Positions 16,370-25,357 of a stretch of DNA of 64,000 nucleotides are shown piece after piece. Origin of the DNA: UBA9076 sp964418835 (GTDB lineage Bacteria; Bacillota_I; Bacilli_A; Erysipelotrichales; Erysipelotrichaceae); the NCBI GenBank assembly GCA_964418835.1, contig CAYQNJ010000002.1:1-64000 (forward strand), in the 5' to 3' direction. The notes below the pieces were generated by a model, which was not told the origin of the DNA, did not search any database, and saw only the letters and a program-made list of their open reading frames with translations. Numbering within the stretch: the first letter of the stretch is position 1; the number at the start of each line of letters is the position of its first letter. A program made the position numbers and the translations under genes.

Positions 16370-17833
16370 ATGTACCATATCAGTGACCTAAAAAAATATA
16401 TTAGATGTCCTAGGCTTTTTCAATTAAGTCTAAATGAAGAGAGTACATCTTTTAATCCTTATGTCAGATTTGATCAAGAAGTTACAGAACTTGCTAAAGA
16501 CAAACTTAAAATAAAAGATTATTTTTTGGGTGTAGTAAATGATGGACCTGAAAAAGCTTTAAATGCAATGAATTCCTTTGATTGGATTATTAAAGGAAGA
16601 TTTGAGTATGGAAAGCTTAGAGTAAAGGTTCCTTTTTTACATAGGAATAAAGATGGATGGGATTTATATTTCTTGTTTATAGGTAATTATCCTCATGAAG
16701 ATGATGTGTTATTTTATACATCAATGGTTTGGGTGTTAATAAGTAATAAGATAAATATTAAAGATATAAGTATAATTCATTTAAATAGTGAATATGTAAG
16801 AGAAGATGTGTTAGATATTGATAAGTTATTTGTAATATCAAAACATTTCTATAATACAAATAACAATCAAGCTAGTTTAGTTAAAGATTTAATCTTTAGG
16901 AAGATGAAAGATTATACTAATACTTTAAATAAGATGGAAGTTGTTGAAAGTAGTGAGTTAATTCAACCTAAAAGGGTTAAAGCTTGTACAAGGTTTGGTA
17001 AATGTAAGTATTATGATGTTTGTTTTAAAGATGAAGAAGAGATGGAAGATAACTCAATACTTACACTTGTTTCAAGCCAACATAAACATGATATGTATAA
17101 AGATGGAATCAAATATTTAAAAGATGTTGATTTAGACAGGTTAGAAGGTTCTAGAAAGCAGTATGCTCAAATCAGAGCGGATCAAAATGATGGTTTATTT
17201 TATGATAAACTTGCATTGAAATCGTGGTTATCTAAACTTAAACATCCAATATCATTCTTAGATTTTGAATGGGAAACATTTGCAATACCACCATATAAGG
17301 GTATGAAGACTTATGACGTATTACCATTTCAATATTCATTACATATATTAAAAGGTGATGATATTATTCATAAAGAGTTTTTAGAGTTTGATGATACTAG
17401 GTTAAATTTATTAAAGTCTTTATTAAATGATGTGCCTGAAGAAGGTAGTATCTTTGCATATAATGGTGATGCGGCTGAAAAGATAAGAATTAAAGAGCTA
17501 GCGGTAGCTTATCCTAAGTATGCTAAAGAGTTAATGAAGATTTATTCAAGAATAGTAGATTTACAATTTCCATTTGATGCAGGTCTTATATATGATACAA
17601 GAATGAAAGGTCAATATTCATTAAAAAAGATTATGAGTATCTTAGATGATGTTGGTTATTCAGATTTAGAAATACATCAAGGTATGGATGCGGTATTTAG
17701 CTGGAGAGGCATAGATGATTTTAGTAATGAAGAAGAAAAAGAATTAGTAATAGAAAACTTAAAGTCATATTGTGCAATGGATACCTATTCTATGATTGTT
17801 GTATATGAATGGATAAAAAAATTAGTAGAATAA
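16370..17833 (+). CDS. DUF2779 protein: Cas4-like Fe-S region plus DEDD exonuclease-like domain
   Basis: This 487-residue protein matches DUF2779. The N-terminal half has the layout of a RecB/Cas4-like nuclease with four cysteines (C13 in RCPRLFQL; C206, C212, C218 in CTRFGKCKYYDVC) expected to hold a 4Fe-4S cluster. The PD-(D/E)XK active site appears degraded: RVKVPFL and YFLFIG stand where acidic and E-x-K residues are expected. The C-terminal half resembles an RNase H-fold 3'-5' exonuclease: DFEWE, then AYNGDAAEKIRIKEL, VDLQFPF and CAMDTYSM. The substrate is unknown; a DNA or RNA processing role is inferred. It starts behind a GGAG and is probably co-transcribed with the two genes before it. 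Confidence 0.8.
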   Translation: MYHISDLKKYIRCPRLFQLSLNEESTSFNPYVRFDQEVTELAKDKLKIKDYFLGVVNDGPEKALNAMNSFDWIIKGRFEYGKLRVKVPFLHRNKDGWDLYFLFIGNYPHEDDVLFYTSMVWVLISNKINIKDISIIHLNSEYVREDVLDIDKLFVISKHFYNTNNNQASLVKDLIFRKMKDYTNTLNKMEVVESSELIQPKRVKACTRFGKCKYYDVCFKDEEEMEDNSILTLVSSQHKHDMYKDGIKYLKDVDLDRLEGSRKQYAQIRADQNDGLFYDKLALKSWLSKLKHPISFLDFEWETFAIPPYKGMKTYDVLPFQYSLHILKGDDIIHKEFLEFDDTRLNLLKSLLNDVPEEGSIFAYNGDAAEKIRIKELAVAYPKYAKELMKIYSRIVDLQFPFDAGLIYDTRMKGQYSLKKIMSILDDVGYSDLEIHQGMDAVFSWRGIDDFSNEEEKELVIENLKSYCAMDTYSMIVVYEWIKKLVE

Positions 17834-17869
17834 ATATGTATAATCTATGTTAAATAATCCCAATTGAAG

Positions 17870-17875
17870 TATAAT
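17870..17875 (+). promoter_or_regulatory. Candidate -10 element for hpf
   Basis: TATAAT at 17870-17875, with a poor -35 (TGTTAA about 16 bp upstream). A second TATAAT lies at 17839-17844. Which one is used cannot be told from the sequence. Confidence 0.35.
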
Positions 17876-17896
17876 TATCATATAGGAGGATTTATT

Positions 17897-18424
17897 ATGA
17901 GATTTGAAATAGTTGGTAAGAATATTGATGTTACTGAAGCTATGAAGGCAAAGATTGAAAAGAAGTTATCATTCTTAGAAAAGTATTTGTTAATAGATAG
18001 TGACACAATAGCAAGAGTTGTTTGTAGAGTATATCCTAATACTCAAAAGGTAGAAATTACAATTCCAACTAAAGTTGGTCAATTAAGAGCTGAAGTTGAA
18101 CATGATGATTTCTATGCGGCTTTGGATTTAGCTATTGATAAACTTGAAGATCAAGTTAGACGTCAAAAAACTAGATTATCAAGAAGACACAAAGATAAAC
18201 TTGCTAAAGCTTTTATTGAAGAAGATGTTACAGTATTAAAAAATGAAGACGTTCCTGTTAAAACAAAAACTATTAATCCAGAAGAAATGGATGTAGAAGA
18301 AGCGATTATGAGAATGGAAATGTTAGGTCATAGCTTCTTTATATATAATGATGTTGATTCAGAAAGTATTGCTGTTGTTTATAGAAGAAATGATGGTAGA
18401 TACGGATTAATTGAAACAGAATAA
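17897..18424 (+). CDS. hpf: Ribosome hibernation promoting factor, long form
   Basis: Long HPF dimerises 70S ribosomes into inactive 100S particles in stationary phase. The 175-residue protein has the N-terminal ribosome-binding domain (MRFEIVGKNIDVTEAMKAKI, with basic DQVRRQKTRLSRRH) and the C-terminal dimerisation domain (EEAIMRMEMLGHSFFIYND, then VVYRRNDGRYGLIE). The start is the ATG at 17897 behind AGGAGG, not the upstream in-frame ATG at 17864. A TATAAT lies at 17870-17875. Confidence 0.96.
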   Translation: MRFEIVGKNIDVTEAMKAKIEKKLSFLEKYLLIDSDTIARVVCRVYPNTQKVEITIPTKVGQLRAEVEHDDFYAALDLAIDKLEDQVRRQKTRLSRRHKDKLAKAFIEEDVTVLKNEDVPVKTKTINPEEMDVEEAIMRMEMLGHSFFIYNDVDSESIAVVYRRNDGRYGLIETE

Positions 18425-18427
18425 AAC

Positions 18428-18449
18428 AAAAGACGCGTAAGCGTCTTTT
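18428..18449. terminator. Bidirectional terminator after hpf
   Basis: The stem AAAAGACGC / GCGTCTTTT closes a GTAA loop between hpf and the convergent membrane-protein gene. Confidence 0.85.
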
Positions 18450-19101
18450 ATAGTATTATCATTAAATTTAATATTGCAAGTATTAATGTTATAGAGATCA
18501 TTGCTGGAATAAATGATCCACATTGATTATATAGGTAAGAAGAAATAATGAAGAATATTGAATAGTATAGAAAGCTAGAAATCATTAAGTCTAAATTGTA
18601 TGGTACATAAAATATTGTATATAATAAACCAAAGAATAATCCAGAAAACAATATAACTAATTCAGTTGATATCTCTATCTTTATTCTATCTACTATTGAT
18701 TTGTAAGCTATCATCATACATAGTGCAAATGAGAATGTATATGAAATAATTAATATTGGTGTACCACCAACATAACTTCTTAAAGTAGCTTCATCACACA
18801 ATAGAATATATCCTTTTATAAATCTTTGATTTATGTATGTTAGTATTCCAAATAATACTAAACCTACAATTGTAAAGAATATAGTATCAGGTATATTCTT
18901 TTTTGATCTATTATAGTGTAACGCAAATAAATCCCAATTATATACAATGTAAATAAATGCGACTATTGATATAGTAAGACTATATGAAATGGTTATGTTA
19001 GATATTATTTTATCTAACATACTCGATACAAATGGTATTGAGAAGAACAGAAATGATGTGATTAATATTCTACTTATATTTAAGGTTGATTTTGTTTTCA
19101 T
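18448..19101 (-). CDS. Polytopic membrane protein resembling a degenerate CPBP protease
   Basis: This 217-residue protein has about seven hydrophobic helices. The start is the ATG at 19101 behind AGGAG; the open frame reaches 19149. The last 80 residues follow the outline of CPBP (CAAX prenyl protease/bacteriocin-processing) proteins, with ELVILFSGLFFGLLY in place of the usual FGLLH helix and then a SSYLYNQCGSFIPAMIS loop-helix. The catalytic glutamate pair and both histidines are replaced, so protease activity is not expected. The assignment is tentative and the role unknown. Confidence 0.5.
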   Translation of the reverse strand: MKTKSTLNISRILITSFLFFSIPFVSSMLDKIISNITISYSLTISIVAFIYIVYNWDLFALHYNRSKKNIPDTIFFTIVGLVLFGILTYINQRFIKGYILLCDEATLRSYVGGTPILIISYTFSFALCMMIAYKSIVDRIKIEISTELVILFSGLFFGLLYTIFYVPYNLDLMISSFLYYSIFFIISSYLYNQCGSFIPAMISITLILAILNLMIIL

Positions 19102-19131
19102 TTTAAAACTCCTGTTCATAATTTTACTGTA

Positions 19132-19227
19132 ATTCTTAATAAAAGGCAAAAACTAATATTACTGTTCTCTAATATCGAGAATAATATAGGAATTATATAG
19201 ATTTTATAGTATACATTTATTAAGAAT
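19132..19227. repeat. 12-bp inverted repeat across a divergent intergenic region
   Basis: ATTCTTAATAAA at 19132-19143 and its perfect complement TTTATTAAGAAT at 19216-19227 are 72 bp apart, between the divergent membrane-protein and small-regulator genes. Whether this is an operator pair or chance in AT-rich DNA cannot be decided. Confidence 0.4.
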
Positions 19228-19241
19228 AAGGGGAATGTTCT

Positions 19242-19568
19242 ATGACAAATAAATTAACTTACAAGGAGCTTGAGAAAATAGTCAGGCATATAGGGAAGAC
19301 TTACAGAAAATCAGTATTAAGGAGGGAAATTAATGCTGGCATTATGCAAGTTAATGAACAAAGTAGTACTTTTAAGAATGATAGTGATTTAATTTTTACT
19401 ATTGATTGTTATCTTAATGAATGTAGTAGAGATACAAAATGTATTATCGAAAATGAGTTTCTTAAGAAAAATGAATCATTATGGTACTTAGATTATTATA
19501 CCAAATCAACCTACTATAGACTTAAGAAAAAGGCGATATTTGAATTTATCAATTGTATGAACCTATAA
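19242..19568 (+). CDS. Small conserved protein with sigma-region-4/ArpU-like C-terminus (MG284/MPN403-like)
   Basis: This basic protein has 108 residues. Its C-terminal half (FLKKNESLWYLDYYTKSTYY and RLKKKAIFEFINCMNL) reads like the helix-turn-helix end of ArpU or sigma-like phage activators. It also closely recalls the MG284/MPN403 proteins of Mollicutes, where the function is unknown. DNA or RNA polymerase binding is therefore inferred only. The start follows AAGGGG. It precedes ptsI but is separated by 97 bp. Its resemblance to a Mollicutes family is one of the hints to the organism's lineage. Confidence 0.55.
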   Translation: MTNKLTYKELEKIVRHIGKTYRKSVLRREINAGIMQVNEQSSTFKNDSDLIFTIDCYLNECSRDTKCIIENEFLKKNESLWYLDYYTKSTYYRLKKKAIFEFINCMNL

Positions 19569-19665
19569 AAAATGATAATATTTGTTTAGTTTAATGTGAT
19601 TCTTTTAAAGTGTTGTTTTAATATGAGTTTTTCACATGAACAAATAATTAATAGGAGGATATAAT

Positions 19666-21369
19666 ATGCTAAAAGGTATAGCGGCATCACAAGGTATAGC
19701 ACTTGCGAAAGTCTATAAACTTCAACAACCAATTTTAAATATATCTAAGATTGAAGCTAATGATAATGAGGTGGAAAAATTAGAAACTGCATTTGCAAAG
19801 ACAATTGCAGATATTGAAGCAATTAAAGAAAGAGCTGCACTTAATTTATCCGAGGAAGAACTTGCAATATTTGATGCTCACTTAATGATGGCTAATGACC
19901 CAGAAATCAAAGATCAAATAGTATTTATGATTAATGATGAAAAGGTTAATGCTGAATATGCAGCACAAACAGTAGCAAATGCTACAATTGCAATGTTTGA
20001 AAGCATGGATGATGCTTATTTTAAAGAAAGAGCTGCGGATGTTAAAGATGTTATGTTTAGATTGCAATGTAATCTAGTAGGGGCTATAATACCTGATTTA
20101 ACTGCAATTGATGAAGAAGTAGTTATTGTTGCTGAAGACTTAACACCTTCAGATACTGCGCAATTAAATAAAAATTATACTTTAGGTTTTGCTACTCAAA
20201 TAGGTGGTAGAACATCACATAGTGCTATTATGGCTAGAAGTTTAGAGATTCCTGCTGTAGTTGGTTGTAAAGGTATCCTAGATGAAGTTAACCATGGAGA
20301 TTATATAATATTAGATGCTATTGAAGGCGCTGTTTATTTAAATCCTACTGAAGAGTTAAAGGAAGAATTTAAAGCTAAGGCTGAAGCATTTAAAGCTGAA
20401 AAAGAAGCTTTAAAAGTATTAAAAAATGAAAAGAGTGTTACTTTAGATGGACATGAAGTAGAACTAGCAGGAAACATTGGTACACCAAAAGATGTTACTG
20501 GAGTAATTGAAAATGGTGGAGATGGAGTAGGATTATATAGAACTGAATTCTTATATATGGATTCAGAGAATGATTTTCCTGATGAAGAAGCTCAATTCTT
20601 AGCTTATAAAGAAGTTTTAGAAGCTATGGAAGGTAAGAAAGTTGTTATTAGAACACTAGATATTGGTGGAGATAAGAAACTTAATTATTTTGAATTCCCT
20701 GAAGAAATGAATCCATTCTTAGGTTATAGAGCTGTTAGATTCTGTTTAGATAGAACTGATATATTTAGAACTCAATTAAGAGCTTTAATTAGAGCTAGTG
20801 CTTATGGTCATTTATGTATAATGTTCCCAATGATTGCTACTTTAGGTGAATTTAGAAGTGCTAAGAAAATATTTGATGAAGAAAAAGAAAAACTAGTTAG
20901 TGAAGGTATTAAGATTGGTGAGAAGATTGAAGTTGGTATCATGGTTGAAATTCCTGCAGCTGCTGTATTAGCTGATAGATTTGCTAAGGAAGTTGATTTC
21001 TTCTCAATTGGTACAAATGATTTAGTTCAATATTCAATGGCTGCTGATAGAATGTCAGAAAAAGTTTCTTACTTATACCAACCTTTAAATCCATCATTAT
21101 TGAGACTTATTAAAATGGCTATTGATGGTGCTCATAAAGAAGGTAAATGGTGTGGTATGTGTGGAGAAATGGCAGGAGATGCTATGGCTGCTCCTATACT
21201 ATTAGGATTAGGTTTAGATGAATTCTCAATGAGTGCTACAAGTATCTTAAATACAAGAAAGATTATTAGATCTCTAAATAAGAGTGATATGGAAAAACTT
21301 GCTGAACAAGCATTAAATGTAGATACTGCAGAAGAAGTTGAAGAACTAGTGAAAAATACATTAAAATAG
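19666..21369 (+). CDS. ptsI: PTS enzyme I (phosphoenolpyruvate-protein phosphotransferase)
   Basis: Enzyme I takes phosphate from PEP and passes it to HPr for sugar import. The 567-residue protein has the N-terminal swivelling domain with phosphorylated H185 in GGRTSHSAIMARSLEIPAVVG. The C-terminal PEP-binding barrel follows, with GVGLYRTEFLYMD, the FSIGTNDLVQYSMAADR signature and the cysteine in WCGMCGEMAGD. No ptsH lies next to it, unlike in many Bacilli, so HPr must be encoded elsewhere. The start follows AGGAGG. It is followed by a strong terminator and appears monocistronic. Confidence 0.97.
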   Translation: MLKGIAASQGIALAKVYKLQQPILNISKIEANDNEVEKLETAFAKTIADIEAIKERAALNLSEEELAIFDAHLMMANDPEIKDQIVFMINDEKVNAEYAAQTVANATIAMFESMDDAYFKERAADVKDVMFRLQCNLVGAIIPDLTAIDEEVVIVAEDLTPSDTAQLNKNYTLGFATQIGGRTSHSAIMARSLEIPAVVGCKGILDEVNHGDYIILDAIEGAVYLNPTEELKEEFKAKAEAFKAEKEALKVLKNEKSVTLDGHEVELAGNIGTPKDVTGVIENGGDGVGLYRTEFLYMDSENDFPDEEAQFLAYKEVLEAMEGKKVVIRTLDIGGDKKLNYFEFPEEMNPFLGYRAVRFCLDRTDIFRTQLRALIRASAYGHLCIMFPMIATLGEFRSAKKIFDEEKEKLVSEGIKIGEKIEVGIMVEIPAAAVLADRFAKEVDFFSIGTNDLVQYSMAADRMSEKVSYLYQPLNPSLLRLIKMAIDGAHKEGKWCGMCGEMAGDAMAAPILLGLGLDEFSMSATSILNTRKIIRSLNKSDMEKLAEQALNVDTAEEVEELVKNTLK

Positions 21370-21377
21370 TTTATCAT

Positions 21378-21402
21378 AGAAGTGTGGAAACACACTTCTT
21401 TT
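21378..21402 (+). terminator. ptsI terminator
   Basis: The stem AGAAGTGTG / CACACTTCT closes a GAAA tetraloop and is followed by TTTT. Confidence 0.85.
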
Positions 21403-21417
21403 ATTTGAAAGGGTATT

Positions 21418-21891
21418 ATGAAAAAAGTATTGTTTATATCCAGTACTGGTGGTCATTTAACAGAATTATTAAAGTTATCACCTTTATTTGAAGAATATGA
21501 TTACCATATTATTACAGAAAAAACAAAATCAAATTTATCATTGATGAATAAATATGGGAAGGATAAGGTTTCTTTTTTAGTTTATGGAACTAAGGACCAC
21601 TTGTTTTCTTATTTATTTAAGTTTGGTTTTAATATTATTAAATCATTTTATTATTATTTAAAACTTAAACCGGATGTAATAGTAACTACTGGAACACACA
21701 CTGCTGTACCTATTTGTAATATTGCTCATATGTTTAAAAAGAAGATAATTTATATTGAAACATTCGCAAATGCTAAAACACCTACTAAAGCTGGACAAAT
21801 GATTTATCCTATTGCTGATTTGTTTATTGTTCAATGGGAAAGTATGTTGGAGTTTTATCCTACTGCTGTTTATGGAGGGTGGATATTTTAA
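21418..21891 (+). CDS. Alg14/PssD-like glycosyltransferase membrane subunit
   Basis: This 157-residue protein resembles the Alg14, PssD and Cps14F family, the acceptor-binding membrane partner of a two-subunit GT28-type glycosyltransferase. It has the glycine-rich opening FISSTGGHLTELLKL, a hydrophobic segment around residues 60-75, and PDVIVTTGTHTAVPICNIA. It ends in FIVQWESM followed by YPTAVYGG, which is typical of this family. The stop shares a base with the start of the catalytic partner (TAATG). The sugar added is unknown. No other polysaccharide genes are near. Confidence 0.88.
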   Translation: MKKVLFISSTGGHLTELLKLSPLFEEYDYHIITEKTKSNLSLMNKYGKDKVSFLVYGTKDHLFSYLFKFGFNIIKSFYYYLKLKPDVIVTTGTHTAVPICNIAHMFKKKIIYIETFANAKTPTKAGQMIYPIADLFIVQWESMLEFYPTAVYGGWIF

Positions 21892-22373
21892 TGATATTAG
21901 TTAGTTTAGGGACTCAAGATAAAAGTTTTAAAAGGTTATTAGATTCTATTGTAAAATCAATAGATGAAGGAATTATTGATGATAGGGTTGTAGTTCAAGC
22001 TGGTTATACTAAGTATGAAAGTGATAAATTAGAAATCTTTGATTACTTAAGTATTGATGAGTTTAATAATTTAATGGATAAAGCTAGTTTAGTTATTAGT
22101 CATGGTGGAGTTGGTACAATAATGTCAGCTTTATCTAAAGGTAAAAAGGTTATTGGAGCTGCTAGATTATCAAAATATCATGAACATACTAATGATCATC
22201 AAACTCAATTATTAGAAGAGTTTGATAATAATGGTTATATTATTTATGCAAAAGATTTAGATAACTTTAATGAGTATATTACTAAGTCTAAAACATTTAC
22301 TCCTAATCAATATGTAAGCAACACTAATAACATGATTAAATTAATTAGAAATTATATTAAAGACAATTGTTAA
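21891..22373 (+). CDS. Alg13/PssE-like glycosyltransferase catalytic subunit
   Basis: This 160-residue protein resembles Alg13, PssE and Cps14G, the soluble nucleotide-sugar-binding half of a split GT28 enzyme. MILVSLGTQDKSFKRLLDSI forms the first Rossmann strand. LVISHGGVGTIMSALSKGKK is the donor-binding loop, followed by a conserved RLSKYHEHTNDHQTQLLEEF stretch. The start is the ATG at 21891, overlapping the partner's stop codon; the frame extends upstream inside the partner gene. The pair together would form one MurG-like enzyme at the membrane. Confidence 0.9.
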   Translation: MILVSLGTQDKSFKRLLDSIVKSIDEGIIDDRVVVQAGYTKYESDKLEIFDYLSIDEFNNLMDKASLVISHGGVGTIMSALSKGKKVIGAARLSKYHEHTNDHQTQLLEEFDNNGYIIYAKDLDNFNEYITKSKTFTPNQYVSNTNNMIKLIRNYIKDNC

Positions 22374-22458
22374 AACCAAGTTAAATAACTTGTGTATTTA
22401 TTACTTAAATTGTCTTTATTTTTATTTGGTGTTATTATCGGGTGATGGAGATGAAATT

Positions 22459-25353
22459 ATGAGAATTGGATTAGATATAGGTTCAACTACAATAAAATGT
22501 GTTGTTCTAAATGACTATGATGAAATTATATATACATCTTATGAGCGACACTTTAGTAAGATTGTAGAGTGTACAATAGACTTACTAAGTAAGATTGATG
22601 AAGATATTATTAAGGGTGATAAATGTAAGTTAATGATATCGGGTTCTGCTGGTATGGGCATGGCTCAAGCAAACAGAATTCCATTTGTACAAGAGGTGTA
22701 TGCAACAAAAAAAGCTATTAGCTTATTAAACGACGATATAGATGTAGCAATAGAATTAGGCGGGGAAGATGCAAAAATTCTATTTCTAGATGGGAATATG
22801 GAAGTTAGAATGAATGGTTCTTGTGCAGGTGGTACAGGAGCGTTTATTGATCAAATGGCAACACTTTTACATTGTAGTGTTGATGAAATGAATGAAATGT
22901 CAAAGAAGGCTATTAAGACATATACGATAGCATCAAGATGTGGTGTATTTGCGAAGAGTGATATTCAACCTTTGCTTAATCAAGGAGCCACCAAGGAAGA
23001 TATATCAAAAAGTATTTTTTATGCGGTAGTAAATCAGACAGTCGCAGGTTTAGCTCAAGGTAGACCTATTAGTGGTAAAGTATTATATCTTGGTGGGCCA
23101 CTTACCTTTATTAGTGAACTTAGAGATGCTTTTGATAAAACATTAAAAGTTAATGGAATTTGTCCTGAAAATTCCTTGTATTTTGTATCTTTAGGTGCAG
23201 CTAACCTTAGTAATGAGGAGGGCTATCTTAAAGATTTTATTTTAAGTTTGAAAACTTATTCAGATACAACTACTTTTAGTTATATAGAACCTTTATTTTC
23301 TAATGAGAAAGAATATGAAGAATTCAAGAAAAGACATGATTTAGAAAAAGTAGAAACTATAGATATTAACACATATAATGGTGATGCTTATCTAGGTGTT
23401 GATGCGGGTAGTACTACTATAAAGAGTGTTTTAATAGACACAAAAGGAAATATTTTACTGCAAAGTTATAAACCTAATAGTGGTAATCCTATACCTATAA
23501 TAAAAGACTTCTTAAAAGATCTTTATGTAATTTATCCTGATATTAATATTGTGGGTAGTGCAAGTACTGGATATGGTGAGGATATTATAAAGAGTGCTTT
23601 TAGATTGGATGAAGGCTTAGTTGAGACTATGGCTCATTTAAAAGCGGCTCAGGCTTTTAAACCAGATGTTGATTTTATAATTGATATCGGTGGACAAGAT
23701 ATGAAGTGTTTTAAAATTAAGAATAATACTATCGATAACATATTCTTAAATGAAGCTTGTTCATCAGGCTGTGGTTCTTTCTTACAAACATTTGCACAAG
23801 CACTTGGTTATGATATTAAAGAATTTGCGAAAAGAGGTATCTTTGCGGATAAACCAGTTGATTTAGGGTCTAGATGTACTGTGTTTATGAATTCATCAGT
23901 AAAACAAGCACAAAAGGATGGTGCTAGCATAGAAAACATATCTGCTGGCTTATCAATAAGTGTAGTTAAAAATGCAATATATAAAGTTATTAGACCTACT
24001 TCAATTGAAGCACTAGGGAAAAATATTGTTGTTCAAGGCGGGACTTTTTATAATGATGCTGTTTTAAGATCTTTTGAAAAAGAATTAGGGATTGATGTGG
24101 TTAGACCCAATATTGCTGGTTTAATGGGTGCTTATGGTGCAGCACTTCATGTCCTTCAAAAAGGATATACTCATAGTAGTATTTTAACTAAAGAAGAATT
24201 AGAGCTATTTGAACATAGTGTGAGTCAGACTAATTGTGGGTTGTGTGAGAATCATTGTCAGTTAACTATTAATAAGTTTGATAATGGAAGAAAGTATATT
24301 AGTGGAAATAGATGTGAAAGACCTATAACTAAAAAGATTAAATCTAGACTTAATATGTATGAATATAAAAGAAATTTACTTATGGAATATAGACCTATAA
24401 AAGGTTATAGAGGTAAGATAGGACTTCCATTTGGTTTAAATATGTATGAATTGTTACCATTTTGGCATGCATTTTTTACTGAGTTAGGCTTTGAAGTATA
24501 TATAAGCCCATTCTCTAATAGGGATATTTACTTACAAGGACAAGCTTCTATTCCTAGTGATACTGTTTGTTTTCCAGCTAAATTAATGCATGGACATATT
24601 GAAGAGTTAATTAAAATGGGTATTAATACAATATTTTATCCTTGTATGTCATATAACGTGGATGAAAAGAAAACTGATAATAACTACAACTGTCCTGTAG
24701 TTGCTTATTATCCAGAAGTAATTCATGCGAATATGCCTAATATTGAAAAGGTTAAATATATTTATGATTACTTAGGTATTCATAATAAAAAAGCATTTCC
24801 TGTTAAAGCTAAAGAAATGTTAGATAAATATTTTGAAAATATTAAATTTAAGGATGTTATTAAGGCATGTAATAGTGCATATAAAGCACATGATAACTAT
24901 TTAAATCAAGTTTATAAAAAAGGGTGGGAAATGATAGATGAAGCTAGGGCTACTAATAAACCAATTATTGTATTAGCTGGTAGACCTTATCATATAGATC
25001 CTGAAATATCTCATGGTATAGATCAATTGATTGCTGGTTTTGATATGGCTGTAATTAGTGAAGAGGTTATAGCATCTAAGGTTGATGAAAAAGTGGAAGT
25101 AAGTGTATTAAATCAATGGACTTATCATGGAAGGTTATATTCAGCCGCAAAGTATGTAAGTAAACAAAAAGATATGGATTTAGTACAACTGGTGTCATTT
25201 GGTTGTGGTTGTGATGCGATTACAACAGATGAGTGTAGAGATATACTTGAAGAAAAAGGAAAGATTTATACTCAAATAAAAATAGATGAAATTACAAATT
25301 TAGGTGCGTGCAAGATTAGATTAAGAAGTCTGTTTGCCGCAAATCAAAGGTGA
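22459..25353 (+). CDS. 2-hydroxyacyl-CoA dehydratase activator-type ATPase, duplicated (BcrA/BadF/HgdC family)
   Basis: This 964-residue protein is the N-terminal two-thirds of the large (about 1,400-residue) Firmicutes activator/dehydratase fusion. It contains two ASKHA ATPase domains: one opening with RIGLDIGSTTIK and carrying NGSCAGGTGAFIDQMA plus ASRCGVFAKSD; the other opening with LGVDAGSTTIKSVL and carrying NEACSSGCGSFLQTFAQ plus GSRCTVF. Both keep cysteines for a bridging 4Fe-4S cluster. A DUF2229 region follows (LPFGLNMYELLPFWHAFF). Known activators drive ATP-dependent electron transfer to a dehydratase; the substrate of this family is unknown. The start is the ATG at 22459 behind ATGGAG. 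Confidence 0.85.
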   Translation: MRIGLDIGSTTIKCVVLNDYDEIIYTSYERHFSKIVECTIDLLSKIDEDIIKGDKCKLMISGSAGMGMAQANRIPFVQEVYATKKAISLLNDDIDVAIELGGEDAKILFLDGNMEVRMNGSCAGGTGAFIDQMATLLHCSVDEMNEMSKKAIKTYTIASRCGVFAKSDIQPLLNQGATKEDISKSIFYAVVNQTVAGLAQGRPISGKVLYLGGPLTFISELRDAFDKTLKVNGICPENSLYFVSLGAANLSNEEGYLKDFILSLKTYSDTTTFSYIEPLFSNEKEYEEFKKRHDLEKVETIDINTYNGDAYLGVDAGSTTIKSVLIDTKGNILLQSYKPNSGNPIPIIKDFLKDLYVIYPDINIVGSASTGYGEDIIKSAFRLDEGLVETMAHLKAAQAFKPDVDFIIDIGGQDMKCFKIKNNTIDNIFLNEACSSGCGSFLQTFAQALGYDIKEFAKRGIFADKPVDLGSRCTVFMNSSVKQAQKDGASIENISAGLSISVVKNAIYKVIRPTSIEALGKNIVVQGGTFYNDAVLRSFEKELGIDVVRPNIAGLMGAYGAALHVLQKGYTHSSILTKEELELFEHSVSQTNCGLCENHCQLTINKFDNGRKYISGNRCERPITKKIKSRLNMYEYKRNLLMEYRPIKGYRGKIGLPFGLNMYELLPFWHAFFTELGFEVYISPFSNRDIYLQGQASIPSDTVCFPAKLMHGHIEELIKMGINTIFYPCMSYNVDEKKTDNNYNCPVVAYYPEVIHANMPNIEKVKYIYDYLGIHNKKAFPVKAKEMLDKYFENIKFKDVIKACNSAYKAHDNYLNQVYKKGWEMIDEARATNKPIIVLAGRPYHIDPEISHGIDQLIAGFDMAVISEEVIASKVDEKVEVSVLNQWTYHGRLYSAAKYVSKQKDMDLVQLVSFGCGCDAITTDECRDILEEKGKIYTQIKIDEITNLGACKIRLRSLFAANQR

Positions 25354-25357
25354 TAAA

